Source of the DNA: W11650 sp041844915
GTDB lineage: Bacteria; Bacillota; Clostridia; Lachnospirales; Vallitaleaceae
Assembly: GCA_041844915.1 (NCBI GenBank)
Contig: JBGZBY010000044.1
Span: 1 to 57,178 of the forward strand
Length of the DNA stretch: 57,178 bases
Direction: 5' to 3'
The position numbers were made by a program, and so were the translations under genes. The notes under the pieces were generated by a model that was given only the letters and a program-made list of their open reading frames with translations, was not told the DNA's origin and ran no database searches. Each line of letters opens with the position of its first letter. Within the stretch, counting starts at the first letter, position 1. Shown here piece after piece: positions 8,497 to 16,451 of the stretch.

Positions 8497-8525
8497 TTGC
8501 CAAGTAAGGAAAAGTGTGTTATGAT
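8497..8525 (+). promoter_or_regulatory. Promoter of rpsA
   Basis: TTGCCA (8497-8502) and TATGAT (8520-8525) have a 17-bp spacer and an extended -10 TG. The start would be near 8532, giving a leader of about 95 nt. Confidence 0.75.
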
Positions 8526-8626
8526 ACTCCGTAGATATTTATTTTGCTATAGAGTTGAAGCTGCTCGCAGGGGAGGCTCCAAAATGGGTATCGGGAGTAT
8601 TTTAAATTTTTAGGAGGTCATTTCAT

Positions 8627-9772
8627 ATGTCAGAAATGGAAAATCAAAGTTTTGAAGAGATGCTTGACCAGTTTTCTGTCCAAATCAGAAGAGGTGAAGT
8701 CATCACAGGTACCGTAATTTCCGTAAAGGAAGACGAGATTTATGTAAACATCGGCGGAAAGTCGGACGGAATCATCCCCAAGAGCGAATATTCTAATTTT
8801 CCGTCTGTAGATTTACGCAATGAGGTGCAGATCGGGCAGGAAATTCGCGCCAAGGTATTGCGTATCAACGACGGAGAAGGGCAAGTGCTTTTAACCTATA
8901 AGAGATTAAAGGCCGACGAGGGCTATCGCCGCGTCGAGGAGCTCTACAAATCGGGAGAAAAGGTTACAGCCAGAGTTAATCTGGTATTGAGCGGAGGCTT
9001 GGTAGTAATCATTGATGAAGTAAGAATTTTTATTCCGGCTTCGCTAATCTCTGACGAGTATGTTTCAAATCTCAATCAGTTCAAGAACCAGGAAATTACA
9101 TTTGTAATTACCGAATTTAATCTTAGAAAGAGCCGCATTATCGGCAATCGCCGTATTTTGCTGGAAAAAGAAAAGAACGCTAAGATGGAAGAGGTATTTG
9201 ACAAGCTTCATGTCGGCGATGTTATGACCGGTGTTGTGAAAAATATTACCGAATACGGCGCTTTTGTCAATATCAATGGTATTGATGGTTTGGTTCATAT
9301 TTCTGAATTGTCATGGGGCAGAATTCGTTCGCCGAAGGATGTGGTTACCGTTGGAGAGGAAGTCAAGGTTCGTATTTTAGAGATTGATAAGGATAAGCAG
9401 AAGGTTTCTCTGTCCATGAAGTTTGACAATGAGAATCCTTGGAACGGAGCCGAGGTTAAATATGCGGTCGGTAACACCGTTAGCGGTAGAGTTGCCCGTA
9501 TGACCGATTTTGGCGCTTTCGTAGAGCTGGAGAAGGGTGTTGACGCATTGCTCCATGTTTCGCAGATCTCAATGAAGCATGTTGAAAAACCATCGGATGT
9601 TTTGAGTATCGGCCAAACCGTAACGGCGAAGGTAACGGATTTGAATCTCAATGATAAAAAGATTTCTCTGTCTGTTAAAGAGCTGGAGAAGGAAGAAATG
9701 GGCGAGGCGGCCAAGCAAACGGAAAATGGATCCAAAGAAGCTCCGGCATCGGCGGAAGAAGCTGCCGAATAA
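8627..9772 (+). CDS. rpsA: 30S ribosomal protein S1 (four S1 domains)
   Basis: This 381-residue RNA-binding protein helps deliver mRNA to the ribosome. Four S1/OB repeats can be followed at about residues 20-92, 108-175, 193-262 and 278-350; the third and fourth have the classic G-x-V-x-x-I-T-E/D-F/Y-G-A-F-V and G-L-V-H-I-S / A-L-L-H-V-S signatures. An acidic, alanine-rich tail follows. Four domains match the short S1 common in low-GC Gram-positives, as opposed to the six of E. coli. In many Clostridia S1 is fused to or follows ispH; here it stands alone. AGGAGG lies 8 nt before the ATG. cheR starts 17 nt after the stop, so the two are probably co-transcribed. Confidence 0.92.
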   Translation: MSEMENQSFEEMLDQFSVQIRRGEVITGTVISVKEDEIYVNIGGKSDGIIPKSEYSNFPSVDLRNEVQIGQEIRAKVLRINDGEGQVLLTYKRLKADEGYRRVEELYKSGEKVTARVNLVLSGGLVVIIDEVRIFIPASLISDEYVSNLNQFKNQEITFVITEFNLRKSRIIGNRRILLEKEKNAKMEEVFDKLHVGDVMTGVVKNITEYGAFVNINGIDGLVHISELSWGRIRSPKDVVTVGEEVKVRILEIDKDKQKVSLSMKFDNENPWNGAEVKYAVGNTVSGRVARMTDFGAFVELEKGVDALLHVSQISMKHVEKPSDVLSIGQTVTAKVTDLNLNDKKISLSVKELEKEEMGEAAKQTENGSKEAPASAEEAAE

Positions 9773-9789
9773 TTGAGGAGAAGAGATCA

Positions 9790-10584
9790 ATGATGGATTA
9801 TGAGAAGTTTAAAGAAGAAGTCTATAAGATTTCGACGATTGATTTGTCTGCTTATAAAGAAAAGCAGATGAAAAGGCGTTTGGACGCTTTGATTACAAAG
9901 CACAACTACGATGGCTATGAAGCTTATGTAAAAGCTTTGCGTCTAAAAGGGGAAATTTACGAAGAATTTATTACCTACATGACCATCAACGTTTCGGAAT
10001 TCTACCGTAATCCACCGCAGTGGAAAATTTTAGAAGAAAAGGTACTGCCATACTTGTTCGATAAGGCAGGCAGCAAAAACATCAAGATATGGTCGGCAGC
10101 TTGCTCGACCGGAGATGAGCCTTATTCTTTGGCGATGCTGATGAGCAAATTTATACCGCTTCGTCAGGTCAGCATTTTTGCAACGGACATTGATAAACAG
10201 ATTCTAGCGCAGGCACAAATGGGGCTTTATGCACCAAAAAGTATTATTGGAGTACCATCGGATCTGAAATCCAAGTATTTGGAGCCGGTTGGAAAATCCT
10301 ATAAGATTTCCGAGGAAATAAAAAAATGCGTTACTTTTAAGCAGCACAATCTTTTAAAGGATCCTTATCCGAAGGGAATGGATTTGATTGTTTGCCGTAA
10401 TGTGCTGATTTATTTCACCAATGAGGCGAAGGATGAAATTTATCATAAATTCAATCACGCTCTCAAGCCCGGCGGAGTGCTTTTTGTTGGAAGCACCGAA
10501 CAGATTATCGGCTATCAAAAATTTAATTTCAGCTCCGAACAGACCTTCTTTTATAAAAAAGAGGGAGAATCAACCTTTATGTAA
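9790..10584 (+). CDS. cheR: Chemotaxis protein methyltransferase
   Basis: This 264-residue S-adenosylmethionine-dependent enzyme methylates glutamates of chemoreceptors. The N-terminal helical domain carries the K-R-R-L-D motif (about residues 28-32) that contacts the receptor methylation helix. The catalytic domain shows N-V-S-E-F-Y-R-N, the SAM-binding W-S-A-A-C-S-T-G-D-E-P-Y-S (about 98-110), A-T-D-I-D and C-R-N-V-L-I-Y-F. Length is standard. GAGGAGAAG precedes the ATG. It is coupled to rpsA and separated from other che genes, so receptor adaptation here may be tied to a housekeeping transcript. Its receptors may include the two encoded in this window. Confidence 0.95.
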   Translation: MMDYEKFKEEVYKISTIDLSAYKEKQMKRRLDALITKHNYDGYEAYVKALRLKGEIYEEFITYMTINVSEFYRNPPQWKILEEKVLPYLFDKAGSKNIKIWSAACSTGDEPYSLAMLMSKFIPLRQVSIFATDIDKQILAQAQMGLYAPKSIIGVPSDLKSKYLEPVGKSYKISEEIKKCVTFKQHNLLKDPYPKGMDLIVCRNVLIYFTNEAKDEIYHKFNHALKPGGVLFVGSTEQIIGYQKFNFSSEQTFFYKKEGESTFM

Positions 10585-10658
10585 GAGCAGAACAGATTTT
10601 TTCGACAGGAAAAAGTCGGTGAAAATCAAGACTTTGATTGTCGTTAGAGTCTTTTCAG

Positions 10659-10693
10659 AAAAACAGGAATTCCCTAACGAATTCCTGTTTTTT
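10659..10693 (+). terminator. Terminator of rpsA-cheR
   Basis: AAAAACAGGAATTC and GAATTCCTGTTTTT form a perfect 14-bp stem with a 6-nt loop and a T6 run. Confidence 0.9.
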
Positions 10694-10727
10694 ATCTTTT
10701 CCGGCATTCCCCGGAATGCACCGGTAA

Positions 10728-10960
10728 GCGAAGGATTTGGCGCTGTTTTTTTACCCGATCGGGCGACAGGCGGAAGCTTGCCAGAGATGGAAGTCTTTGC
10801 TTGATGCTGCCGTTTTTTGGCTGTTCGGGGATGACAGAGGGAACCGCTGGAGAAGGAGCCTTCGCTTGGCGCTGTTTTTTTACCCGATTGGGCGATGGGC
10901 GGAAGCTTGCCGGAGAAGGAAGTCTTTGCTTGACGCTGGCGGTTTTTTCCGCCGCTTGGG
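10728..10960. repeat. Two diverged tandem copies of a ~95-bp unit
   Basis: GGCGCTGTTTTTTTACCCGA begins similar segments at 10739 and 10868 (offset 129). Each continues through GGCGGAAGCTTGCC, GGAAGTCTTTGCTTGA and a CCG-TTTTTT stretch. The rest of 10585-11021 holds the cheR terminator and the GH20 ribosome binding site. Open frames through the array read repeated K-T-(S)-x-S-G-K-L-P-P peptides on the minus strand and are not credible genes. Confidence 0.8.
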
Positions 10961-11021
10961 AGCCGGAAATAAGACGGGAGCAGAGGAGTTATCAAATCTT
11001 GAATGGGAAAGGAGAATCAAA

Positions 11022-12869
11022 ATGTATTTAATACCAAAGCCGCAGCAACTGGAGAAGCTGGAGGGGAATTTTATCATTTCCTATGACAGTTATGTCTGCG
11101 TGGATAAAAAGGCGGATGGATTACTGAATCAGCAGGCTTTATTGTTTTTAGAGGGCTTAAAAAAGAACTTGGGATTTCCGCTTCTCCTTACGAAAACAAA
11201 GGAGAAAAAGGGAGATATCGTATTGATTTTAGAAGAAGGAAGAAAACAGGCGTATACCCTTGACAGCAGCGGGGAGGTTCTTGTCTTAAAAGGCGACGCC
11301 AAGGGACTTTGGCATGGGATGCAGACGCTTCTGCAAATCACGGCGCAGTATGGCGCGGCGGTTCCGGCGCTTAGACTTGAGGACTATCCGCAGCTTGAAA
11401 ATCGCGGTCATTATCTGGATGTGACCCGAGGCAGGATTCCGAAGCTGGATTGGCTGAAAAGCTGGGTCGATCGCTTGGCATATTATAAAATCAATCAATT
11501 TCAGCTATACATTGAGCATACCTATCTTTTTCGCGAGCTGACGGAGCTGTGGCGGGATGATACGCCATATACGGCGGCAGATATTATGGAGCTGGATGAA
11601 TATTGCCGTATTAGGGGAATTGAGCTTGTGCCGTCCCTTTCCAGCTTTGGCCATTTGTATAAGCTGCTGTCAACTAAGGAGTATCATCATTTGTGCGAAC
11701 TGGAGGGATCTAAGGATGCGCCTTTTTCTGTGCTGGGCAGAATGCAGCATCATACCATTGATACGACGAATCCGCAAAGCTGGGAGTTGATCCGGTCGAT
11801 GCTGGCGGAATTTATGGAATTGTTTCAATCTAAACAGTTTAATCTTTGTGCTGATGAAACCTTTGACTTGGGAAAAGGCAAGAGCAAGGAAGAAGCGGAG
11901 AAAATTGGGAAAAATCGTTTGTATATCAGTTTTGTAAGGCGATTGGCAGAATTTATCGTAGAAAGCGGACGGACGCCGATGTTTTGGGGAGATGTGATTG
12001 TAGGCTTTCCGGAGCTGATAAAGGAATTGCCGAAAGAAACGATTTGCCTGACTTGGGGCTATTTGTGGAATCAGAGAGAATACGAAACCATGAAAATGGC
12101 GGAGGCGGGGGCAACGCAGTATTGCTGTCCCGGCTGCTGTGGCTGGAATGAGCTGATTAACCTGAACTGGAGCTCATATCATAATATTAAACAGATGGCA
12201 GGACATGCGGCAAAGTATGGAGCGATTGGACTTTTAAATACGGATTGGGGAGATTTTCTGCATGTCAATCATCCGGATTTCAGCCTTGCCGGAATGATTT
12301 ATGGAGCTGCCTTTTCGTGGAATCAGGAAGCGGAGGAATATGAAGAACTGAACCGGCAGATTTCCTTGCTGGAGTATCGGGATCGCTCAGAAGACCTGCT
12401 CGGCATTATAGATAAGGTTAGAGAAAATACCGCGTTTTCTTGGCAGGGCTTTTGCCATTATGCAGAAAGCAAAAGAGGAGCTGCCTCAAATCCTGATTTT
12501 CAGCGGCCCTACTTAGAGAAGAACTTGTCTTTGCTGGAGGACGCAGATGAGAAGTGCCGGAAACTGACGGAAATCAAAGAGCTGCTTTACCGGCGAATGA
12601 AGGAAATACCGGAGGAGAAAAGAAGCATGGTTTACCCCTATTTGATGGCGGTTGACGGTATTTCCTTGCTCAATCGAATCGGTAAATTGGTCGCGGAAAA
12701 GGAAGGACTGCTTAAGCCGGAGATTTCCGAAGATGGCAGCCAGCTGGCACGAGAGCTGGATATTTGGTTTTACCATTATAAAGAGCTGTATCGCAGCATT
12801 AGCCGAGAATCAGAGCTTTATAGAATGCAGGAGTTTATGAGCTTTTACGGCGATCTTCTGCGGGGCTAA
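11022..12869 (+). CDS. Family GH20 beta-N-acetylhexosaminidase
   Basis: This 615-residue glycoside hydrolase would release terminal N-acetylglucosamine or N-acetylgalactosamine. A GH20b-like domain occupies about residues 1-120 and a TIM barrel starts near 125 (N-R-G-H-Y-L-D-V-T-R-G). The catalytic Asp-Glu pair is in L-C-A-D-E-T-F-D-L-G, at about residues 277-286. A helical C-terminal region follows. There is no signal peptide, so it acts in the cytosol, perhaps on imported amino-sugar oligosaccharides. The ATG at 11022 has AAAGGAG 7 nt upstream; the longer open frame starting at 10737 only adds repeat-derived residues. No transporter is linked. Confidence 0.88.
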   Translation: MYLIPKPQQLEKLEGNFIISYDSYVCVDKKADGLLNQQALLFLEGLKKNLGFPLLLTKTKEKKGDIVLILEEGRKQAYTLDSSGEVLVLKGDAKGLWHGMQTLLQITAQYGAAVPALRLEDYPQLENRGHYLDVTRGRIPKLDWLKSWVDRLAYYKINQFQLYIEHTYLFRELTELWRDDTPYTAADIMELDEYCRIRGIELVPSLSSFGHLYKLLSTKEYHHLCELEGSKDAPFSVLGRMQHHTIDTTNPQSWELIRSMLAEFMELFQSKQFNLCADETFDLGKGKSKEEAEKIGKNRLYISFVRRLAEFIVESGRTPMFWGDVIVGFPELIKELPKETICLTWGYLWNQREYETMKMAEAGATQYCCPGCCGWNELINLNWSSYHNIKQMAGHAAKYGAIGLLNTDWGDFLHVNHPDFSLAGMIYGAAFSWNQEAEEYEELNRQISLLEYRDRSEDLLGIIDKVRENTAFSWQGFCHYAESKRGAASNPDFQRPYLEKNLSLLEDADEKCRKLTEIKELLYRRMKEIPEEKRSMVYPYLMAVDGISLLNRIGKLVAEKEGLLKPEISEDGSQLARELDIWFYHYKELYRSISRESELYRMQEFMSFYGDLLRG

Positions 12870-12899
12870 GCCCATTTGGCGCGGCACAGTGGCGTTGAG

Positions 12900-12943
12900 C
12901 ATTCCTGCTTCTCCGTTGGGGAAGCTGTGGAGAAGCGGGAATG
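12900..12943. repeat. Long perfect-arm hairpin between convergent genes
   Basis: CATTCC-t-GCTTCTCC (12900-12914) pairs with GGAGAAGC-g-GGAATG (12929-12943), a 14-bp stem with one mismatch. There is no U-tract on either side. It lies between the plus-strand GH20 gene and the minus-strand exonuclease gene and may work as a bidirectional 3'-end structure. Confidence 0.55.
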
Positions 12944-13063
12944 GCACAGATTCTAGAAGGCGCGGTGGGCATGCTTTAAGGCTTTATGCCAGACGACTTG
13001 AAGCGGCTTAAGCTACTTGGCTTGATTGGTCTAAGCTCTTCGTTTAACTAGTACGAAAGCGCT

Positions 13064-14164
13064 TTATTGGCGCAAGGAAGGAAGGGGAAAGGCTTTCCAG
13101 TATTTTTCAAAAGCAGTCAGCGGCAAATAGCGCTTTTTATCCGCAAAATCGATTTGAAAAAGAGCTTCGTTTTTTAAAAAAGGCAGAGCCGAAGGAGGCA
13201 GCTCCAAGAAGGTATCTGTCTTTTTTGTATAGGCGGTTTTTTTGGTTGCTTTTTTTCGGAACGCCGGCTCGACAAAACAGGCGACGCTACTGTGAACGGC
13301 AAGGTCCTCCAGCGGCAGATAATAATAGCTTTGCGGGTCGGCAAAGAAATGGCGAAACTCCGCAGTATGGAGCGGATAGCGGCGAAGAAAAAGCTCCGTC
13401 AACTGCGGACGAAAATAGCGCCTGTCAAAACTGCGTTCCAGATAGTCTTGAAGGGCGGCGTTGTGAAAAAACAGAGTCTTATCTTGAATTTCTCTTTTGA
13501 CCTGAGGGAAGGCGTGAAAATAGGGGAAAAGGGAATGCAACAGCTCCTTTTCCTCCAAAAAGGGAAGAAAATGTCCCAGCAGAAAGGTTGCCAGAAGATC
13601 ATCTTCGTTATGCAAAAGCAGCAGCGGGAGCAGATTGCTTTCTCCTTGCAGATATCTTTGATAATATGAAATCAGCTCGCCGCCGTTTTTTTCATCGCGG
13701 CGACGGAGCCGCAATACTTGTTCAATTGTTTTGAGCTTGGCATTGGGCAGTTCAAAATAGGGCTTGCATTTTTTCCACTCCAAATAAAAGTCCAGCTGCG
13801 GCAGCTCACCAAGAGAGGTTGGGAGGCAGGCGCTAAGATAACGCTCCTTTAGGAAGGGGATATCAAAGTAAACGCCGTTGAAATGAACCAGCAGGTCAAT
13901 GCTGTTGGCTTGAATAATACGCTCTAAAGCTACCAGCAAATTATCTTCTTCATAGGGACGATCGGCAAAGAGCTGATGAAAGAGAAATTCGCCCTTTTTT
14001 TGATAAATGCAGCCGATGGCGTAGATCATGGCATGCTTTGGAGAAAATCCGGTGGTTTCAATATCAATAATCAGAGGATTTTTTGTCGGGTAAGGCAGCC
14101 TTGGTAAGGTGATATCGGGATAGCGAGTGGCCAGAGCCGTTAATTTTTTGGTTTTTTCAAGCAT
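13064..14164 (-). CDS. YprB-like ribonuclease H-fold 3'-5' exonuclease
   Basis: This 366-residue protein has a DEDD-type exonuclease domain: D-I-E-T-T-G (ExoI, about residues 33-38), H-F-N-G-V-Y-F-D-I-P (ExoII, with Asp) and H-N-E-D-D-L-L-A-T (ExoIII). This matches the YprB/RNase_H_2 family, which is found widely in Firmicutes with an unsettled role in DNA or RNA metabolism. The C-terminal 150 residues contain tetratricopeptide-like, aromatic-rich helices that I cannot assign. GGGAG lies about 7 nt before the ATG. It is 65 nt downstream of cls on the same strand and is probably transcribed with it. Confidence 0.82.
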   Translation of the reverse strand: MLEKTKKLTALATRYPDITLPRLPYPTKNPLIIDIETTGFSPKHAMIYAIGCIYQKKGEFLFHQLFADRPYEEDNLLVALERIIQANSIDLLVHFNGVYFDIPFLKERYLSACLPTSLGELPQLDFYLEWKKCKPYFELPNAKLKTIEQVLRLRRRDEKNGGELISYYQRYLQGESNLLPLLLLHNEDDLLATFLLGHFLPFLEEKELLHSLFPYFHAFPQVKREIQDKTLFFHNAALQDYLERSFDRRYFRPQLTELFLRRYPLHTAEFRHFFADPQSYYYLPLEDLAVHSSVACFVEPAFRKKATKKTAYTKKTDTFLELPPSALPFLKNEALFQIDFADKKRYLPLTAFEKYWKAFPLPSLRQ

Positions 14165-14229
14165 AGTAAGCTCCCATGGTCAGATGGAGGATTGACGTAG
14201 TGATAGAAGGCGGAGCACAAAAGCACAGC

Positions 14230-15684
14230 TTATAAAACCGGACTGAATAGTCTGGCAACAGCGGAGCGGAAGCGAGTAAAATAGCTGCGCTTTTTGACAT
14301 CCTCCAGCGTAATTTCCTTAGAATGCTCCATATCTTTTTCAAATTGCCGGCGCAGCTCGATAGCGGCCTCGCTTCCATAAATGAAGGCATTTACTTCAAA
14401 ATTTAAGCGAAAGCTGCGGATATCAAAGTTACAGGTGCCAACCGAGGCAATGGCATTGTCGCTGACGATTGCCTTGCAGTGAAGGAAGCCGCCTTCATAG
14501 GTATAGGCCTTGATCCCGTATTCCAGCATATCCATACAATATGCCTTGGTAGCGGTATATACAAAGGGGTGGTCGGGCATATTCGGAATCATGATTCGGA
14601 CATCAATTCCGGAAGCGGCAGCAATGCTAAGTGCGTCAGTGATGCTGGAATCCGGTATAAAATAAGGGGTTTGAATATAAATATATTCTTTGGCTTCGTT
14701 GATAATTTTTAAATAGCCCTGCTTGATTTGATCATTGATATCGTCGGGGCCGGAGCTGACGATCTGCATACCGATCTTATCGCTTTTACCAGACAGATGC
14801 ATATATTTTTCATCGACTAGTACAAATTCTCGGCTGGCAGCCCGCCAATCAAGAATGAAACGCATTTGCAAGGCGATTACAGCGTCGCCGCAGACACGAA
14901 GATGGGTATCCCGCCACTTACCGAAGCGCTTGGAAAAAATGTATTCATCTCCGACATTCATTCCGCCAAGATAGCCGATATCGCCGTCGATGACGGCGAT
15001 TTTTCGATGATTGCGATAATTAGCCTTGAAATTGATATATTTTAGCTTGGACGGAAAAAAGAAGCTGAGCTGTATGCCTGCCCGCTGCATTTTTTGAATC
15101 AGCCGGCGCGATACCTGTCTGCCGCCTACATGGTCGATTAAAAAACGAACCTCTACGCCTTCGGCAGCTTTTTGGCAGAGCAGGTTGATCAGCTGTCGGC
15201 TGATCTGGTCGGCTTTGACAATGTAGTACAGCAAGTGAATATGATGCCGCGCATTTTTGATATCTTCAAAGAGTCGGTCAAATTTCGCCCTTCCCTCATA
15301 GAAAAATTCAATTTCGTTGTTTTGCGAATAAAACGCTTCACTTAGACGATTGTGGAACAAGATCATTTCTCGGTATTGCTCGGTACCCTTATCGGAAAAA
15401 GGAAAATTTCCCAGCTTAAAGTCATGATACTGACTAGTTAAGATTTCGTTGAAAATACTCATTTCATGAGAGGTATAGGAGAAAATCTTACGGCGAGCAA
15501 TATTTTCTGACAGCAGGATATAAAAGAAAAAGCCGATAATTGGAAAAAGATTCAAGAAAAAAAGCCATGCCAAGGCCGAGGTCGGTTTTTTGTTTTCTAA
15601 AAGGACAACGACCGACGACAGGAGTAGGTTCACGACAATGATAACAGAAAAATTAAAGGTAATTTCAAAAAAAACTTGATTCAT
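14230..15684 (-). CDS. cls: Cardiolipin synthase
   Basis: This 484-residue membrane enzyme condenses two phosphatidylglycerols to cardiolipin and glycerol. Two N-terminal membrane helices (about residues 10-30 and 38-58) precede two phospholipase-D motifs: H-R-K-I-A-V-I-D-G (about 225) and H-C-K-A-I-V-S-D-N (about 400), each with its downstream G-G-M-N or G-T-C-N-F-D-I-R-S-F partner. Length is normal. AGGAG precedes the ATG by 6 nt. It heads a two-gene minus-strand unit with the YprB-like gene. Confidence 0.93.
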   Translation of the reverse strand: MNQVFFEITFNFSVIIVVNLLLSSVVVLLENKKPTSALAWLFFLNLFPIIGFFFYILLSENIARRKIFSYTSHEMSIFNEILTSQYHDFKLGNFPFSDKGTEQYREMILFHNRLSEAFYSQNNEIEFFYEGRAKFDRLFEDIKNARHHIHLLYYIVKADQISRQLINLLCQKAAEGVEVRFLIDHVGGRQVSRRLIQKMQRAGIQLSFFFPSKLKYINFKANYRNHRKIAVIDGDIGYLGGMNVGDEYIFSKRFGKWRDTHLRVCGDAVIALQMRFILDWRAASREFVLVDEKYMHLSGKSDKIGMQIVSSGPDDINDQIKQGYLKIINEAKEYIYIQTPYFIPDSSITDALSIAAASGIDVRIMIPNMPDHPFVYTATKAYCMDMLEYGIKAYTYEGGFLHCKAIVSDNAIASVGTCNFDIRSFRLNFEVNAFIYGSEAAIELRRQFEKDMEHSKEITLEDVKKRSYFTRFRSAVARLFSPVL

Positions 15685-16369
15685 AAAAACTCCTAGTATA
15701 TTTGGCCGAGCCTGCCTGGCTGGCGGTTAAAAATCGCAAACATAAATTTGCAGTTTTAATATAGGAAAATTCGGCAAAGAACCGATTCGATGCCTCCGAG
15801 CGGGGGCAAAGCAGCCTTTTCAACGCATCAAAGAAAAGCGCTCTTTTAAAAGCAGGTCCAAGGGGAAAGCCCCAAGAACAAATCAAAGCATAAGAGCCGG
15901 AGCAAACCCAAGGGAAAATCAGAAGCAAGCCCCCAAATAAGAGCCCCAAGAGCTTCAGCAAAAGCCCAAAAGGAAGCCCCAAGAACAAATCAAAGCATAA
16001 GAGCCGAGGCAAACCCAAGGGAAAAGCTCAGGGCAAGCCCCAAGCACAAAAGCGGAAATCGCCGGCGGCGTCTTTGCTTTTGGTGCGGCGTTTCAAGGAA
16101 CAGACAGAAGGGCGGGCTGCTGATGATTTTATTCTATCAAATTTGGAAGGGCTTTTCAATTAAGAGTTTACTATAATCTGCTATAAAATTTTATAAAAAT
16201 AAGCGCTTGCCTTTGCTGTAAGGCGGGAGCTGAAGCTTTGACCGATTTTTGACGCATCCTGCTTTTTAAGTCAGGCTTTCAAGGAGGCACAGACCTGGTC
16301 GCGGAGCAGGAGCTTATTTTCAGGACTCCTTCAATTTATCCCGAATTCTGAATAATCCGACGTTTTTAC
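15685..16369. other. Gene-poor spacer upstream of rny
   Basis: Between the divergent cls and rny genes lies about 685 bp with no supportable gene. It contains an A/C/G-rich repeat at 15868-16025. A minus-strand open frame at 15665-16018 reads a leucine/glycine/phenylalanine-rich repetitive peptide and is a product of that repeat. Confidence 0.6.
15868..16025. repeat. Two 51-bp direct repeats, offset 107 bp
   Basis: The segment beginning AGCCCCAAGAACAAATCAAA occurs at 15868-15918 and 15975-16025 with only a 2-3 base difference (GGAG against GAGG). The bases between them contain degenerate CCCAAG/AAGCCC echoes. Confidence 0.85.
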
Positions 16370-16398
16370 TTGACAAAAGACAGAAAAAGTAATAAACT
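16370..16398 (+). promoter_or_regulatory. Promoter of rny
   Basis: TTGACA (16370-16375) and TAAACT (16393-16398) are 17 bp apart. The leader is about 47 nt. Confidence 0.75.
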
Positions 16399-16451
16399 AA
16401 ATATAGTATCAGGCATAAGTCGGATACAAATTGAAGAGGAGGTCTGTGGAT

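Noticed and set aside
8524..8600. Inverted repeat ATACTCC...GGGAGTAT followed by TTTTAAATTTTT before rpsA, like an attenuator
   Set aside because: The left arm overlaps the -10 element (8520-8525) and lies upstream of the likely start near 8532, so it would not be in the RNA.
10570..10995. 141-codon minus-strand open frame between cheR and the GH20 gene
   Set aside because: It reads the two-copy repeat as a repeated peptide, covers the rpsA-cheR terminator and lacks family similarity.
10737..11021. N-terminal extension of the GH20 open frame
   Set aside because: The added 95 residues come from the tandem repeat. The ATG at 11022 has a good ribosome binding site and the normal family start.
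15665..16018. 117-codon minus-strand open frame upstream of cls
   Set aside because: Low-complexity Leu/Gly/Phe peptide created by the 51-bp direct repeats; no ribosome binding site seen.
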